5,432 nucleotides of DNA from an uncultured bacterium (GTDB lineage Bacteria > Hydrogenedentota > Hydrogenedentia > Hydrogenedentales > JAEUWI01): contig CALAXS010000576.1 in the NCBI GenBank assembly GCA_937895305.1, positions 1 through 5,432 of the forward strand, given 5' to 3'. The notes under the pieces were generated by a model, which saw only the letters and a list, made by a program, of their open reading frames with translations, was not told where the DNA came from and did no database searches. The position numbers were made by a program, and so were the translations under genes. Shown here in pieces: positions 1-5,214 of the stretch (positions are counted from its first letter, which is position 1; each line of letters starts with the position of its first letter).

Positions 1-2
1 AT

Positions 3-95
3 TCGATATTTGGATTTTTAATTAGTCAGTTGGGATTGGAATTTCTCATTCCATTGGCCAACTTTATCTTGGATTTAGCCAATTGCCCTGCTTAA
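3..95 (+). CDS. Small hydrophobic protein, copy 1 (5' end cut by window edge)
   Basis: Not a family I recognise. The open frame runs from the window edge to TAA at 93-95 and gives the last 30 residues of a small protein. It aligns without gaps to the complete small ORF at 273-392: over the 25 residues from FLI onward, 14 are identical (pattern FLIxQLGLExxxPxAxFxxDLxxC). Nucleotides 25-41 match 319-335 exactly, while elsewhere several codons differ synonymously (TTA/TTG, TTT/TTC, TGC/TGT). The stop falls just before a terminator, as in copy 2. The segment is mostly hydrophobic with conserved Gln, Glu, Pro, Asp and Cys, which suits a membrane-associated peptide. The start codon and ribosome binding site lie outside the window, so total length is unknown; about 38 residues is expected by analogy. 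Function unknown. Confidence 0.6.
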   Translation, partial: SIFGFLISQLGLEFLIPLANFILDLANCPA

Positions 96-108
96 TAGCT
101 TGAGCCCC

Positions 109-148
109 AAAAGCCCCGGTTCCTGAAATGGGAGCCGGAGCTTTTTTT
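109..148 (+). terminator. Rho-independent terminator of small-protein copy 1
   Basis: An A-rich lead, the arm AGCCCCGGTTCC, a short loop around TGAAAT, the arm GGGAGCCGGAGCT and a run of seven T form a typical intrinsic terminator. The stem has one C-A mismatch and a G-U pair. It begins 14 bases after the stop codon at 93-95 and closely resembles the terminator at 401-442, so gene and terminator appear to have been duplicated together. Confidence 0.85.
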
Positions 149-218
149 GTTTAAGGCGAGAGGGCTGTGACTTATTGAAGCAAATGTGGGGTTGTGTCAG
201 AATGCGCGCCAGTGGTTC

Positions 219-246
219 TTGGGCCATGAGTGTCCTCGAATACAAT
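219..246 (+). promoter_or_regulatory. Possible promoter for small-protein copy 2
   Basis: TTGGGC (219-224) and TACAAT (241-246) are separated by 16 bases. The -10 box matches the sigma-70 consensus at 5 of 6 positions, the -35 box only at 3 of 6. Transcription would start near 252, leaving a leader of about 20 bases before ATG 273 that contains the ribosome binding site AAGGGAG. This would make copy 2 an independent short transcription unit between two terminators. Confidence 0.4.
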
Positions 247-272
247 GGTAAAAAAGCAAGGGAGTTTTTGTT

Positions 273-392
273 ATGCCGATATGCGAAATTATTGATGCGG
301 TTTTTACATTTTTGATTGGTCAGTTGGGATTGGAAATTTTCAGACCATTTGCAGATTTCCTCTGGGATTTAGTTGGTTGTAATATTGGATAG
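273..392 (+). CDS. Small hydrophobic protein, copy 2 (39 aa)
   Basis: A complete 39-residue ORF, ATG 273 to TAG 390-392. A good ribosome binding site, AAGGGAG at 258-264, sits 8 bases upstream. The protein begins MPICEIID and continues as a hydrophobic segment (residues 9-23) with the motif FLIGQLGLE at 13-21, then P25, A27, D32, L33 and C36. The positions conserved in copy 1 are F13, L14, I15, Q17, L18, G19, L20, E21, P25, A27, F29, D32, L33 and C36. It is acidic (two Glu, three Asp, one Arg), probably a single membrane or membrane-surface helix, with Cys near both ends. A terminator follows 8 bases after the stop. Conservation of protein sequence between copies, the binding site and the terminator all argue for a real gene. 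Tandem copies of tiny hydrophobic ORFs occur among type I toxins, bacteriocin-like peptides and small regulatory membrane proteins; I cannot choose among these. Confidence 0.7.
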   Translation: MPICEIIDAVFTFLIGQLGLEIFRPFADFLWDLVGCNIG

Positions 393-400
393 ATTGCGCT

Positions 401-442
401 AAAAAAGCCCCGGTTTCTGAAATGGGTGCCGGGGCTTTTTTA
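401..442 (+). terminator. Strong rho-independent terminator of small-protein copy 2
   Basis: AAAAAAGCCCCGG pairs perfectly with CCGGGGCTTTTTT across a loop centred on TGAAAT. The stem can be extended by a wobble pair. The 5' A run and 3' T run make it potentially active in both directions. It lies 8 bases after the stop at 392 and only 26 bases before the glycosyltransferase start at 469. It is a slightly better paired copy of the terminator at 109-148. Confidence 0.9.
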
Positions 443-468
443 TTGGGCCTGGGCGTATAGGGTCTGTT

Positions 469-1254
469 ATGCTCTTGTTCATGTTTGGTGACAAGAAAAT
501 AGTGGTGGTCATGCCGGCGTACAACGCGGCGCAGACCTTGCAGCAGACCTGGGACGAAGTCATGGCCCAGGGCGTAGTGGATACGGTGGTGGTGGTGGAT
601 GATGCGAGTCATGATGCCACGACGGCCATTGCGGAGGGACTGCCGAACACGGTGGTCCATACCCACGCGGATAATCTGGGGTATGGCGCGAATCAGAAGA
701 CGTGCTACCGTCTGGCGCTGGAGGCGGGTGCGGACATCGTCATCATGGTGCACCCGGATTATCAGTACACGCCCAAGCTCATCCCGGCTATGGTGTCCAT
801 GATTGGCAATGACCTCTATCCCTGTGTGCTGGGTTCGCGTATTCTGGGGGGCTACGCGCTCAAGGGGGGGATGCCGTGGTGGAAATATATCTCTAACCGT
901 TTCCTGACCGCAGCAGAGAATATGTTGACCGGGGGCAAGCTCTCTGAATACCACACGGGGTACCGCGCCTTCTCGCGGGAGCTGCTGGAGGCGTTGCCGC
1001 TGGAGGCCAATTCCGACGATTTCGTCTTTGATAACCAGATGCTGGCACAGATCTTATGGTCGGGCGCACTGATAGCCGAGGTGAGCTGCCCCACAAAGTA
1101 TTTTGAAGAGGCATCGTCCATTAATTTTACCCGAAGCGTGCAATATGGTCTGGGTTGTCTGGCGACGGGGGCACAGTATTGGCTGGCCCGCAGGGGGCTA
1201 ATGGGTGTAGCACGCTTTAGCCCTGCCCTGCGCGATGTGCTGGCGCGGGATTGA
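469..1254 (+). CDS. Family 2 glycosyltransferase (dolichol-phosphate mannosyltransferase-like, soluble)
   Basis: A 261-residue cytoplasmic enzyme expected to transfer a sugar from a nucleotide-sugar donor to a lipid or polysaccharide acceptor; the acceptor cannot be told from sequence. It shows the GT-A fold of family GT2: strand and loop VVVMPAYNAA (residues 12-21), acidic pair VVDDASHD (42-49), NLGYGANQ (69-76) and the metal/donor loop HPDYQY (95-100) in place of a plain DxD. Then follow GSRILGG (122-128), EYHTGYRAFSR (160-170) and NSDDFVFDNQ (181-190), typical of the acceptor side of this subfamily. No C-terminal membrane helices are evident, unlike the GtrB or DPM1 long forms. ATG 469 is preferred because TAGGG (458-462) lies 6 bases upstream; ATG 481 (residue 5) is an alternative without a clear binding site. 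No promoter fits between the preceding terminator and the start. The next gene begins 91 bases downstream with its own promoter. Confidence 0.92.
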   Translation: MLLFMFGDKKIVVVMPAYNAAQTLQQTWDEVMAQGVVDTVVVVDDASHDATTAIAEGLPNTVVHTHADNLGYGANQKTCYRLALEAGADIVIMVHPDYQYTPKLIPAMVSMIGNDLYPCVLGSRILGGYALKGGMPWWKYISNRFLTAAENMLTGGKLSEYHTGYRAFSRELLEALPLEANSDDFVFDNQMLAQILWSGALIAEVSCPTKYFEEASSINFTRSVQYGLGCLATGAQYWLARRGLMGVARFSPALRDVLARD

Positions 1255-1270
1255 TACCGGATGAATCAGT

Positions 1271-1299
1271 TTGACAGTAGTCTTGCCAACAGTTAGGGT
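1271..1299 (+). promoter_or_regulatory. Probable promoter of the oxidoreductase-lipoprotein operon
   Basis: A perfect TTGACA (1271-1276) is followed after 17 bases by TAGGGT (1294-1299), a weak -10 box matching at 3 of 6 positions. Start of transcription would fall near 1306, about 40 bases before ATG 1346. A perfect 5-bp inverted repeat ATAGC-GTACA-GCTAT (1300-1314) covers the expected start site and could be a regulator site. The weak -10 suggests a low-level or activator-dependent promoter (inference). Confidence 0.45.
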
Positions 1300-1345
1300 A
1301 TAGCGTACAGCTATCAATCTTTTACCAGGCAGGAGCATCGCGGTC

Positions 1346-3577
1346 ATGGCAGAACAGCATCGTCGGATTTGTCCATTTTGTGAGGCCACTTGTGGTCTGT
1401 TGTTAACGTGTGAGGGACGTACCGTAACCCGGGTGGAGGGCGATAAGGCAGACCCCTTTTCCAAGGGATTCATTTGCCCCAAGGGCGCAGCGTTGGCCGA
1501 CTTTGATGCGGACCCGGATCGCATCAAGACCCCTCTCATTCGAGAGGATGGCGAATTCCGCGAGGCGAGCTGGGACGAAGCGTTCACCTATATCGATGAT
1601 CAACTTGCGACGATAAAAGAACGCCACGGTCGTAAGGCCATCGCGGCCTATGCCGGTAATCCAAGCATCCACAATCTTTCGCTGGTGACCTATATCCCGG
1701 GCCTGTTGAAGGCCCTGGCTTCTCCCAATCTTTTCAGTGCGTCCTCGGTGGACCAGGTGCCCAAGCAACTTGTGGCAGCGGCCATGTTCGGTACAGGACT
1801 GACCGTGCCTATCCCGGATATAGACCGTACAGACTATATGCTGATTATCGGGGCCAATCCGCTGGTGTCCAACGGGTCCATGATGACCGCGCCGGATTTT
1901 GGCGGGCGGCTGAAGGCGTTGCAGGCGCGGGGTGGTCGAATTGTGGTGATTGATCCGCGCTTCACGCAGACGGCGAAGCTGGCGGATGCGCATTACACTA
2001 TTCGCCCGGGATCGGATGCCTACTTCATGTTTGCGCTGGTCCATACCTTGTATGAAGAAGGCCTGGTGAAGACGGGTACGCTGGCGGAACACTGTAACGG
2101 CCTGGACGAACTGGAAGAATTGGCGAAGGACTATAGCCCGGAAGCGGTGAGTGAACGCTGTGGTTTTGATGCTGCGGTGATTCGCCAGATCGCGCGGGAC
2201 ATTGCTGCGGCACCCACGGCAACGGTCTATGGCCGCATCGGAACGTGCACCCAACGTTTTGGAACGCTGGCCAGTTGGCTGCCCGATGTGATTCATATCC
2301 TGACCGGGAATATGGACCGGGAAGGCGGTGCCATGTTTACCCGGCCTGCCCATGGCCCCGGCAACACGAAGGGTGAACCCGGCAAAGGGCATGGCCTGCG
2401 CACAGGCCGACGGCAGTCGCGGGTGCGGGGTCGTGATGAATTGTTTGGCGAGTATCCGGTGGCGTGTATGGCGGAGGAGATGGACACGCCAGGGGAGGAC
2501 CAGATTCGGGCGTTGATTACGATTGCGGGTAATCCGGTGCTGAGTACACCCAATAGCGCGCGGCTGGATGCAGCGATGGCCGGACTGGATTTTATGGTGA
2601 GCCTGGATGTGTATCTTAATGAGACGACGCGCCACGCCCATGTTATCCTGCCGGGGGTTTCGCCGTTGGAGGGGAGCCATTATGATTTGGCCTTTTCCCA
2701 ACTGGCTGTACACAATTATGCGCGCTATACCCCGGCAATCTTCCCCGTACCCGAGGGACAGCTCGACGAGTGGGAGATTCTGTTGCGACTTATGGGGGTT
2801 GTCGCGGGAATGGGTTCCAACGCCGATTTAAAATTCCTGGACACCATGGTAATGACCACATTGATACAGCGCGAGGTTGCCCTGCCCACGTCCAAAATAT
2901 TTGGTCGCGGGACCGACGAGATTCTTGAGGGACTCACGCCCAGGGTGGGGCCGGATCGCATGCTTGATTTTATGCTGCGCACGGGACCCTATGGCGAAGG
3001 CTTTGGTGCTGATCCTGACGGCGTGAGCCTCAACAAGGTGATTGCCTCCGGAACGGGTATCGACTTCGGGCCTCTGCAATCGCGTATCCCCCAAATACTG
3101 CGTACCCCGTCCGGTAAAATCGAGGTGGTGCCCCAATGTGTGGCAAAGGACATGGCGCGATTGCGTGCGGGACTGGCCGAGAACAAGAATGGATTACTGC
3201 TTATCGGTCGTCGTCATGTGCGGTCCAACAATTCCTGGTTACACAATATCCCGATGCTCGTGAAGGGCAAGGACCGTTGTACTTTAACCATCCACCCCGA
3301 CACGGCAGCAGCCCATGGTCTCATCGATGGTGCCCCGGCGAAGGTGCGGTCCCGCGTGGGTGAAGTGACGGTGCCCGTGGAAGTCACAGACACTATCGCG
3401 CCGGGCGTAGTGAGTATGCCCCATGGCTGGGGCCATGATTATAGCGCTTCACAAATGGGTGTGGCGGAAGCCCACGCCGGGGTGAACAGTAATATCCTGA
3501 CGGACGAACTGGAACTGGACGAACCTTCGGGCAACGCGGTGTTGTGTGGCATCCCGGTAACGATAGAGTCTGTGTGA
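1346..3577 (+). CDS. Molybdopterin-dependent oxidoreductase (DMSO reductase superfamily, [4Fe-4S])
   Basis: A 743-residue catalytic subunit of the Mo/W-bis-PGD family, often annotated as formate dehydrogenase-like. An N-terminal [4Fe-4S] domain shows C9-x2-C12-x3-C16-x27-C44, with K46 at the usual electron-transfer position. Cofactor-binding segments follow: IIGANPLVSNG (167-177), VVIDPRFTQTAKLADAH (200-216), TIAGNP (392-397), and a C-terminal cofactor-binding domain with GRRHVRSNNSWLHN (about 620), the segment beginning HPDTAAAHGLIDG (about 650) and PHGWGHDY (692-699). There is no Tat or Sec signal, so it should be cytoplasmic. Counting back from the conserved FG of the VAAAMFG segment, D136 falls where formate dehydrogenase H has Sec140 and NapA has Cys. 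An Asp metal ligand is known in NarG-type enzymes, so a formate dehydrogenase role is doubtful. Substrate unknown. AGGAG (1331-1335) lies 10 bases before the start. No electron-transfer subunit, fdhD or cofactor gene is in the window. The stop overlaps the next start by one base. Confidence 0.95.
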   Translation: MAEQHRRICPFCEATCGLLLTCEGRTVTRVEGDKADPFSKGFICPKGAALADFDADPDRIKTPLIREDGEFREASWDEAFTYIDDQLATIKERHGRKAIAAYAGNPSIHNLSLVTYIPGLLKALASPNLFSASSVDQVPKQLVAAAMFGTGLTVPIPDIDRTDYMLIIGANPLVSNGSMMTAPDFGGRLKALQARGGRIVVIDPRFTQTAKLADAHYTIRPGSDAYFMFALVHTLYEEGLVKTGTLAEHCNGLDELEELAKDYSPEAVSERCGFDAAVIRQIARDIAAAPTATVYGRIGTCTQRFGTLASWLPDVIHILTGNMDREGGAMFTRPAHGPGNTKGEPGKGHGLRTGRRQSRVRGRDELFGEYPVACMAEEMDTPGEDQIRALITIAGNPVLSTPNSARLDAAMAGLDFMVSLDVYLNETTRHAHVILPGVSPLEGSHYDLAFSQLAVHNYARYTPAIFPVPEGQLDEWEILLRLMGVVAGMGSNADLKFLDTMVMTTLIQREVALPTSKIFGRGTDEILEGLTPRVGPDRMLDFMLRTGPYGEGFGADPDGVSLNKVIASGTGIDFGPLQSRIPQILRTPSGKIEVVPQCVAKDMARLRAGLAENKNGLLLIGRRHVRSNNSWLHNIPMLVKGKDRCTLTIHPDTAAAHGLIDGAPAKVRSRVGEVTVPVEVTDTIAPGVVSMPHGWGHDYSASQMGVAEAHAGVNSNILTDELELDEPSGNAVLCGIPVTIESV

Positions 3578-4266
3578 TGCATCATTTTGTACGCGCATGT
3601 TCATTGGCTCTGCTGACCACCGTTTTTATATTGGGATGTAGCCCGGATAAAACGAATGAAGATGCCAACAATGCTTCTGCGCCAGTTGAGGAAGCTGGAC
3701 CACCAGCCTGGGAAGCGAACTATAACGAGATGGTGCAGGCGTTATCATTGACCCCTGATGAGCAAGATGTGGTGCGCGGTGCCTTCGAGCGGGGCTACGC
3801 GGAAATGACGGCGCGTTTACAGGGGGAGGAAGGGCAGGATCTCGCGGCGGAGGAAGCCAGGCTGAAGGAAGCGGCCAGGAACAAGGATCTTGCGGCGGTG
3901 CGTGCAATTACCAAGCGGGCCGGACCCAAGCGACAGGCACTGGTGGGGGGTATCATGCAGATGCAGGAAGATATTCTGCTCACCTTATCGCCCGAGAAAC
4001 AGCTGGCCTGGAAAGGGCACCAGATTGCTCAGGAAATGGTGGAGCTTATGGAAGACCTTGCATTAACCGCGGAGCAAGAAGCTGCTATTCGTGGTAATGC
4101 AGCAGCAGCCGTGCAGGCTGCCCAACAGGCAGGTGCGGTGAATCCCATGGCGAAAGGTTTTCTCGATCTCGAGGCCCGGGTAGAGCAGCAGGTACTGGGC
4201 CCGCAGCAATACGAAGGATACCAACCCGTTAAAGAGGCCAATTCCATGCGTAGTCTCAAGTGGTAG
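3577..4266 (+). CDS. Outer-membrane lipoprotein with LTxxQ-like repeats
   Basis: A 229-residue predicted lipoprotein of no named family. A short basic N-terminus (MHHFVRA) and hydrophobic stretch lead to the lipobox ILGC with C21 as lipidated residue; Ser at +2 predicts the outer membrane. A low-complexity linker (about 22-45) precedes an almost wholly helical domain rich in Glu, Gln and Ala. LTPDEQ (58-63), LSPEKQ (137-142), LTAEQ (163-167) and LGPQQ (207-211) recur in an A-B-A-B order, recalling the LTxxQ motif of CpxP/Spy periplasmic chaperones, although the protein is longer than those and lipidated. ATG 3577 is chosen because it places the signal peptide correctly and forms TGATG with the oxidoreductase stop; a GTG at 3544 would put polar residues before the signal. 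There is no strong binding site, so translation is probably coupled to the upstream gene. A role in envelope stress or folding is only inference. Confidence 0.85.
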   Translation: MHHFVRACSLALLTTVFILGCSPDKTNEDANNASAPVEEAGPPAWEANYNEMVQALSLTPDEQDVVRGAFERGYAEMTARLQGEEGQDLAAEEARLKEAARNKDLAAVRAITKRAGPKRQALVGGIMQMQEDILLTLSPEKQLAWKGHQIAQEMVELMEDLALTAEQEAAIRGNAAAAVQAAQQAGAVNPMAKGFLDLEARVEQQVLGPQQYEGYQPVKEANSMRSLKW

Positions 4267-4284
4267 GTTGATTGGAAGTAAAGA

Positions 4285-4316
4285 AACGGCGCGTACCCGA
4301 TTGGATAGGCGCCGTT
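4285..4316 (+). terminator. Likely terminator hairpin of the operon
   Basis: AACGGCGC (4285-4292) and GCGCCGTT (4309-4316) are perfectly complementary over 8 bases with a 16-base loop, starting 18 bases after the lipoprotein stop. The sequence after it (ATCCTTGTGTCTTG) is only moderately T-rich, so termination may be weak or the hairpin may mainly protect the mRNA 3' end. Confidence 0.6.
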
Positions 4317-4446
4317 ATCCTTGTGTCTTGACTGGGGTGGCATAGTCGGAAAGGCTTAGTAATCCCCAGTTTGGAAAAGTATTCTAGCTTCAAATTTTAC
4401 GAAGTGTTACGAAAGCTTTATTTAAAGGGTAAATCGTTGCGAGCAC

Positions 4447-4483
4447 GAGATTGCCGCGTTGCTCACTTTGTTCGCACCTCGCA
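4447..4483 (-). repeat. Dispersed-type intergenic repeat, left copy
   Basis: It begins GAGATTGCC and ends CCTCGCA. This matches, in opposite orientation and with many changes, the copy at 4809-4848. Sequences of the style CGTCATTGCGAG...GGCAATCTC are a well-known kind of dispersed intergenic repeat in many bacterial genomes. Here the terminal ATGACG has decayed to TTTGTAG. A local TGCGAG (4438-4443) can also pair with CTCGCA (4478-4483). Confidence 0.55.
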
Positions 4484-4543
4484 TTTGTAGATTTTTCTTA
4501 ATTCGAGGAGATAAATCTATTTCGAAGGCTGCTATACCATAAG

Positions 4544-4681
4544 CCGTCATACCTGCGAAGGCAGGTATCCACACGACCTGAAGCGCTGTTAATAACTATA
4601 TACGTGAAAGTATTGTTTAATATATTCAGTCTATCTGCTCCTGCATAGCCTTCTGGATTCCCGCCTGCGCGGGAATGACGG
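4544..4681. repeat. MITE-like element with hairpin-tipped terminal inverted repeats (138 bp)
   Basis: The termini CCGTCAT...ATCCA (4544-4571) and TGGAT...ATGACGG (4654-4681) are 28-base inverted repeats. Each terminus is itself a perfect hairpin with an 8-bp stem and 4-base loop: ATACCTGC-GAAG-GCAGGTAT (4549-4568) and ATTCCCGC-CTGC-GCGGGAAT (4657-4676). The 82-base interior is AT-rich and has no coding capacity. The length, terminal repeats and lack of genes fit a non-autonomous miniature element. Similar CGTCATTCCCGC/GCGGGAATCC ends are common in bacterial intergenic repeats such as the Neisseria dRS3 type. No clear target duplication is seen. Confidence 0.65.
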
Positions 4682-4808
4682 AATTTGGGATAGTTGTGTT
4701 ATTAAAATACTTGACTGTGCATTGGGGGTTGTACAGGAAACTTTTTGTCCTCGAATTAAGAAACACTTACAGCAATGACGAAAAGTTGGGCGATATCCTT
4801 AAAGCCCC

Positions 4809-4848
4809 CGTCATTGCGAGCCGAGAGCAAACGAGGCGTGGCAATCTC
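4809..4848 (+). repeat. Dispersed-type intergenic repeat, right copy
   Basis: It begins CGTCATTGCGAG and ends GGCAATCTC, the better preserved of the two copies. It is the inverted partner of 4447-4483. A short open frame running through here (4675-4881) starts inside the terminus of the MITE-like element and reads across this repeat, so it is not taken as a gene. Confidence 0.6.
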
Positions 4849-4899
4849 TTGGCCCCATTGACTCAAACTGGGGATGGGTGAGCCGGAAAGGAGGGTAAA

Positions 4900-4929
4900 T
4901 TGACCCTCGTACCTGAAATTCGCTACACT
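4900..4929 (+). promoter_or_regulatory. Promoter of the tRNA-Gln gene
   Basis: TTGACC (4900-4905; 5 of 6 to consensus) and TACACT (4924-4929; 4 of 6) are separated by 18 bases. Transcription would start around 4936, a few bases before the mature tRNA 5' end at 4944. Position and quality fit a stable-RNA promoter. Confidence 0.7.
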
Positions 4930-4943
4930 GTGTGCCCTTGTGT

Positions 4944-5019
4944 AGCCGGTTGGCCAAATTGGTAAGGCACCAGATTCTGATTCTGGGTATTATAGGTTCA
5001 AGTCCTATACCGGCTACCA
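4944..5019 (+). tRNA. tRNA-Gln (anticodon CUG)
   Basis: A complete 76-base cloverleaf with encoded CCA. The acceptor AGCCGGT (4944-4950) pairs fully with ACCGGCT (5009-5015), and the discriminator is A5016. The D-arm is GCC...GGC with GG in its loop. The anticodon arm CCAGA-TTCTGAT-TCTGG (4970-4986) carries anticodon CTG at 4977-4979, reading CAG codons. The variable loop is GTATT. The T-arm is ATAGG-TTCAAGT-CCTAT (4992-5008). The D and anticodon arms strongly resemble E. coli tRNA-Gln. Against that, pair 1-72 is A-U rather than U-A, pair 3-70 is C-G rather than G-C, and position 73 is A rather than G. A run of nine T (5020-5028) directly after CCA probably ends transcription. It is a single tRNA, with no neighbour tRNA in the window. 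Confidence 0.95.
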
Positions 5020-5028
5020 TTTTTTTTT

Positions 5029-5144
5029 ACCCGTAGCACGGGTCTGCAAAAATTGGTAGGCCCGTCGTGATTTTTCATTCGCGGCTGAATTGACGGCCCA
5101 AGAGCGTATCACCCCTACCACGTTACCCGTAGCACGGGCCTGCA
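5029..5144. repeat. Direct repeats flanking a hairpin unit (REP/BIME-like)
   Basis: ACCCGTAGCACGGGTCTGCA (5029-5048) recurs at 5125-5144 with one T-to-C change. Each copy can fold as a tiny hairpin CCCGT-AGC-ACGGG. Between them, GGCCCGTC (5059-5066) can pair with GACGGCC (5092-5098) with one bulged C, and GGTAGG (5055-5060) is inverted as CCTACC (5114-5119). A GTAG tetranucleotide at 5056-5059 sits right at the base of the hairpin, as in REP elements mobilised by RAYT transposases; that link is inference. The unit starts immediately after the tRNA T run. A minus-strand open frame across it encodes a doubled QARATG/QTRATG motif only because of the DNA repeat. Confidence 0.6.
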
Positions 5145-5214
5145 TTATCTCAACCCCCATTCTTTCCAGGCTGTAGCCCCGCCTATTCCGTTCCGCTGTT
5201 GGCGAGGAGGTGCA

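Larger units (their letters stand above)
4362..4875. repeat. Large nested inverted-repeat region (interrupted palindrome, 514 bp)
   Basis: This covers most of the gap between the operon and the tRNA and holds no believable protein gene. Four inverted pairs are nested in order. The outer pair is 12 bp and perfect: ATCCCCAGTTTG (4362-4373) against 4864-4875. The second is a diverged pair of about 37-40 bases (4447-4483 against 4809-4848). The third is 24 bases with 21 matches (4486-4509 against 4748-4771), including 16 perfect bases (4494-4509 against 4748-4763). The innermost is the 28-base pair at 4544-4571 and 4654-4681. The arrangement suggests a transposable-element remnant with a smaller element inserted in it, or stepwise nested insertions. 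No target-site duplication or transposase is visible. Confidence 0.7.

Noticed and set aside
340..954. 204-codon minus-strand open frame
   Set aside because: It overlaps the glycosyltransferase, the terminator and the small-protein gene on the opposite strand. Its translation is His/Arg-rich and low in structure, and no binding site is seen.
1403..2713. 436-codon minus-strand open frame
   Set aside because: It lies wholly inside the oxidoreductase gene, whose protein has clear motifs throughout. The opposite translation is rich in His, Arg and Gln with no recognisable domain, typical of an antisense shadow.
3544..3576. Upstream GTG start for the lipoprotein
   Set aside because: It would add 11 mostly polar residues before the signal peptide and lengthen the overlap with the oxidoreductase gene. 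ATG 3577 gives a proper lipoprotein signal and a coupled TGATG junction.
4362..4875. CRISPR array or integron attC site
   Set aside because: The repeats are inverted and nested rather than regularly spaced direct repeats, and no attC-type core sites bracket a cassette.
4675..4881. 68-codon plus-strand open frame
   Set aside because: Its start lies in the terminus of the MITE-like element and its end is translated from the dispersed repeat at 4809-4848. No ribosome binding site is present.
4811..5020. 69-codon minus-strand open frame beginning MVAGIGLEPII
   Set aside because: This N-terminus is the familiar antisense translation of a tRNA 3' end, here tRNA-Gln. The remainder crosses the promoter and a repeat.
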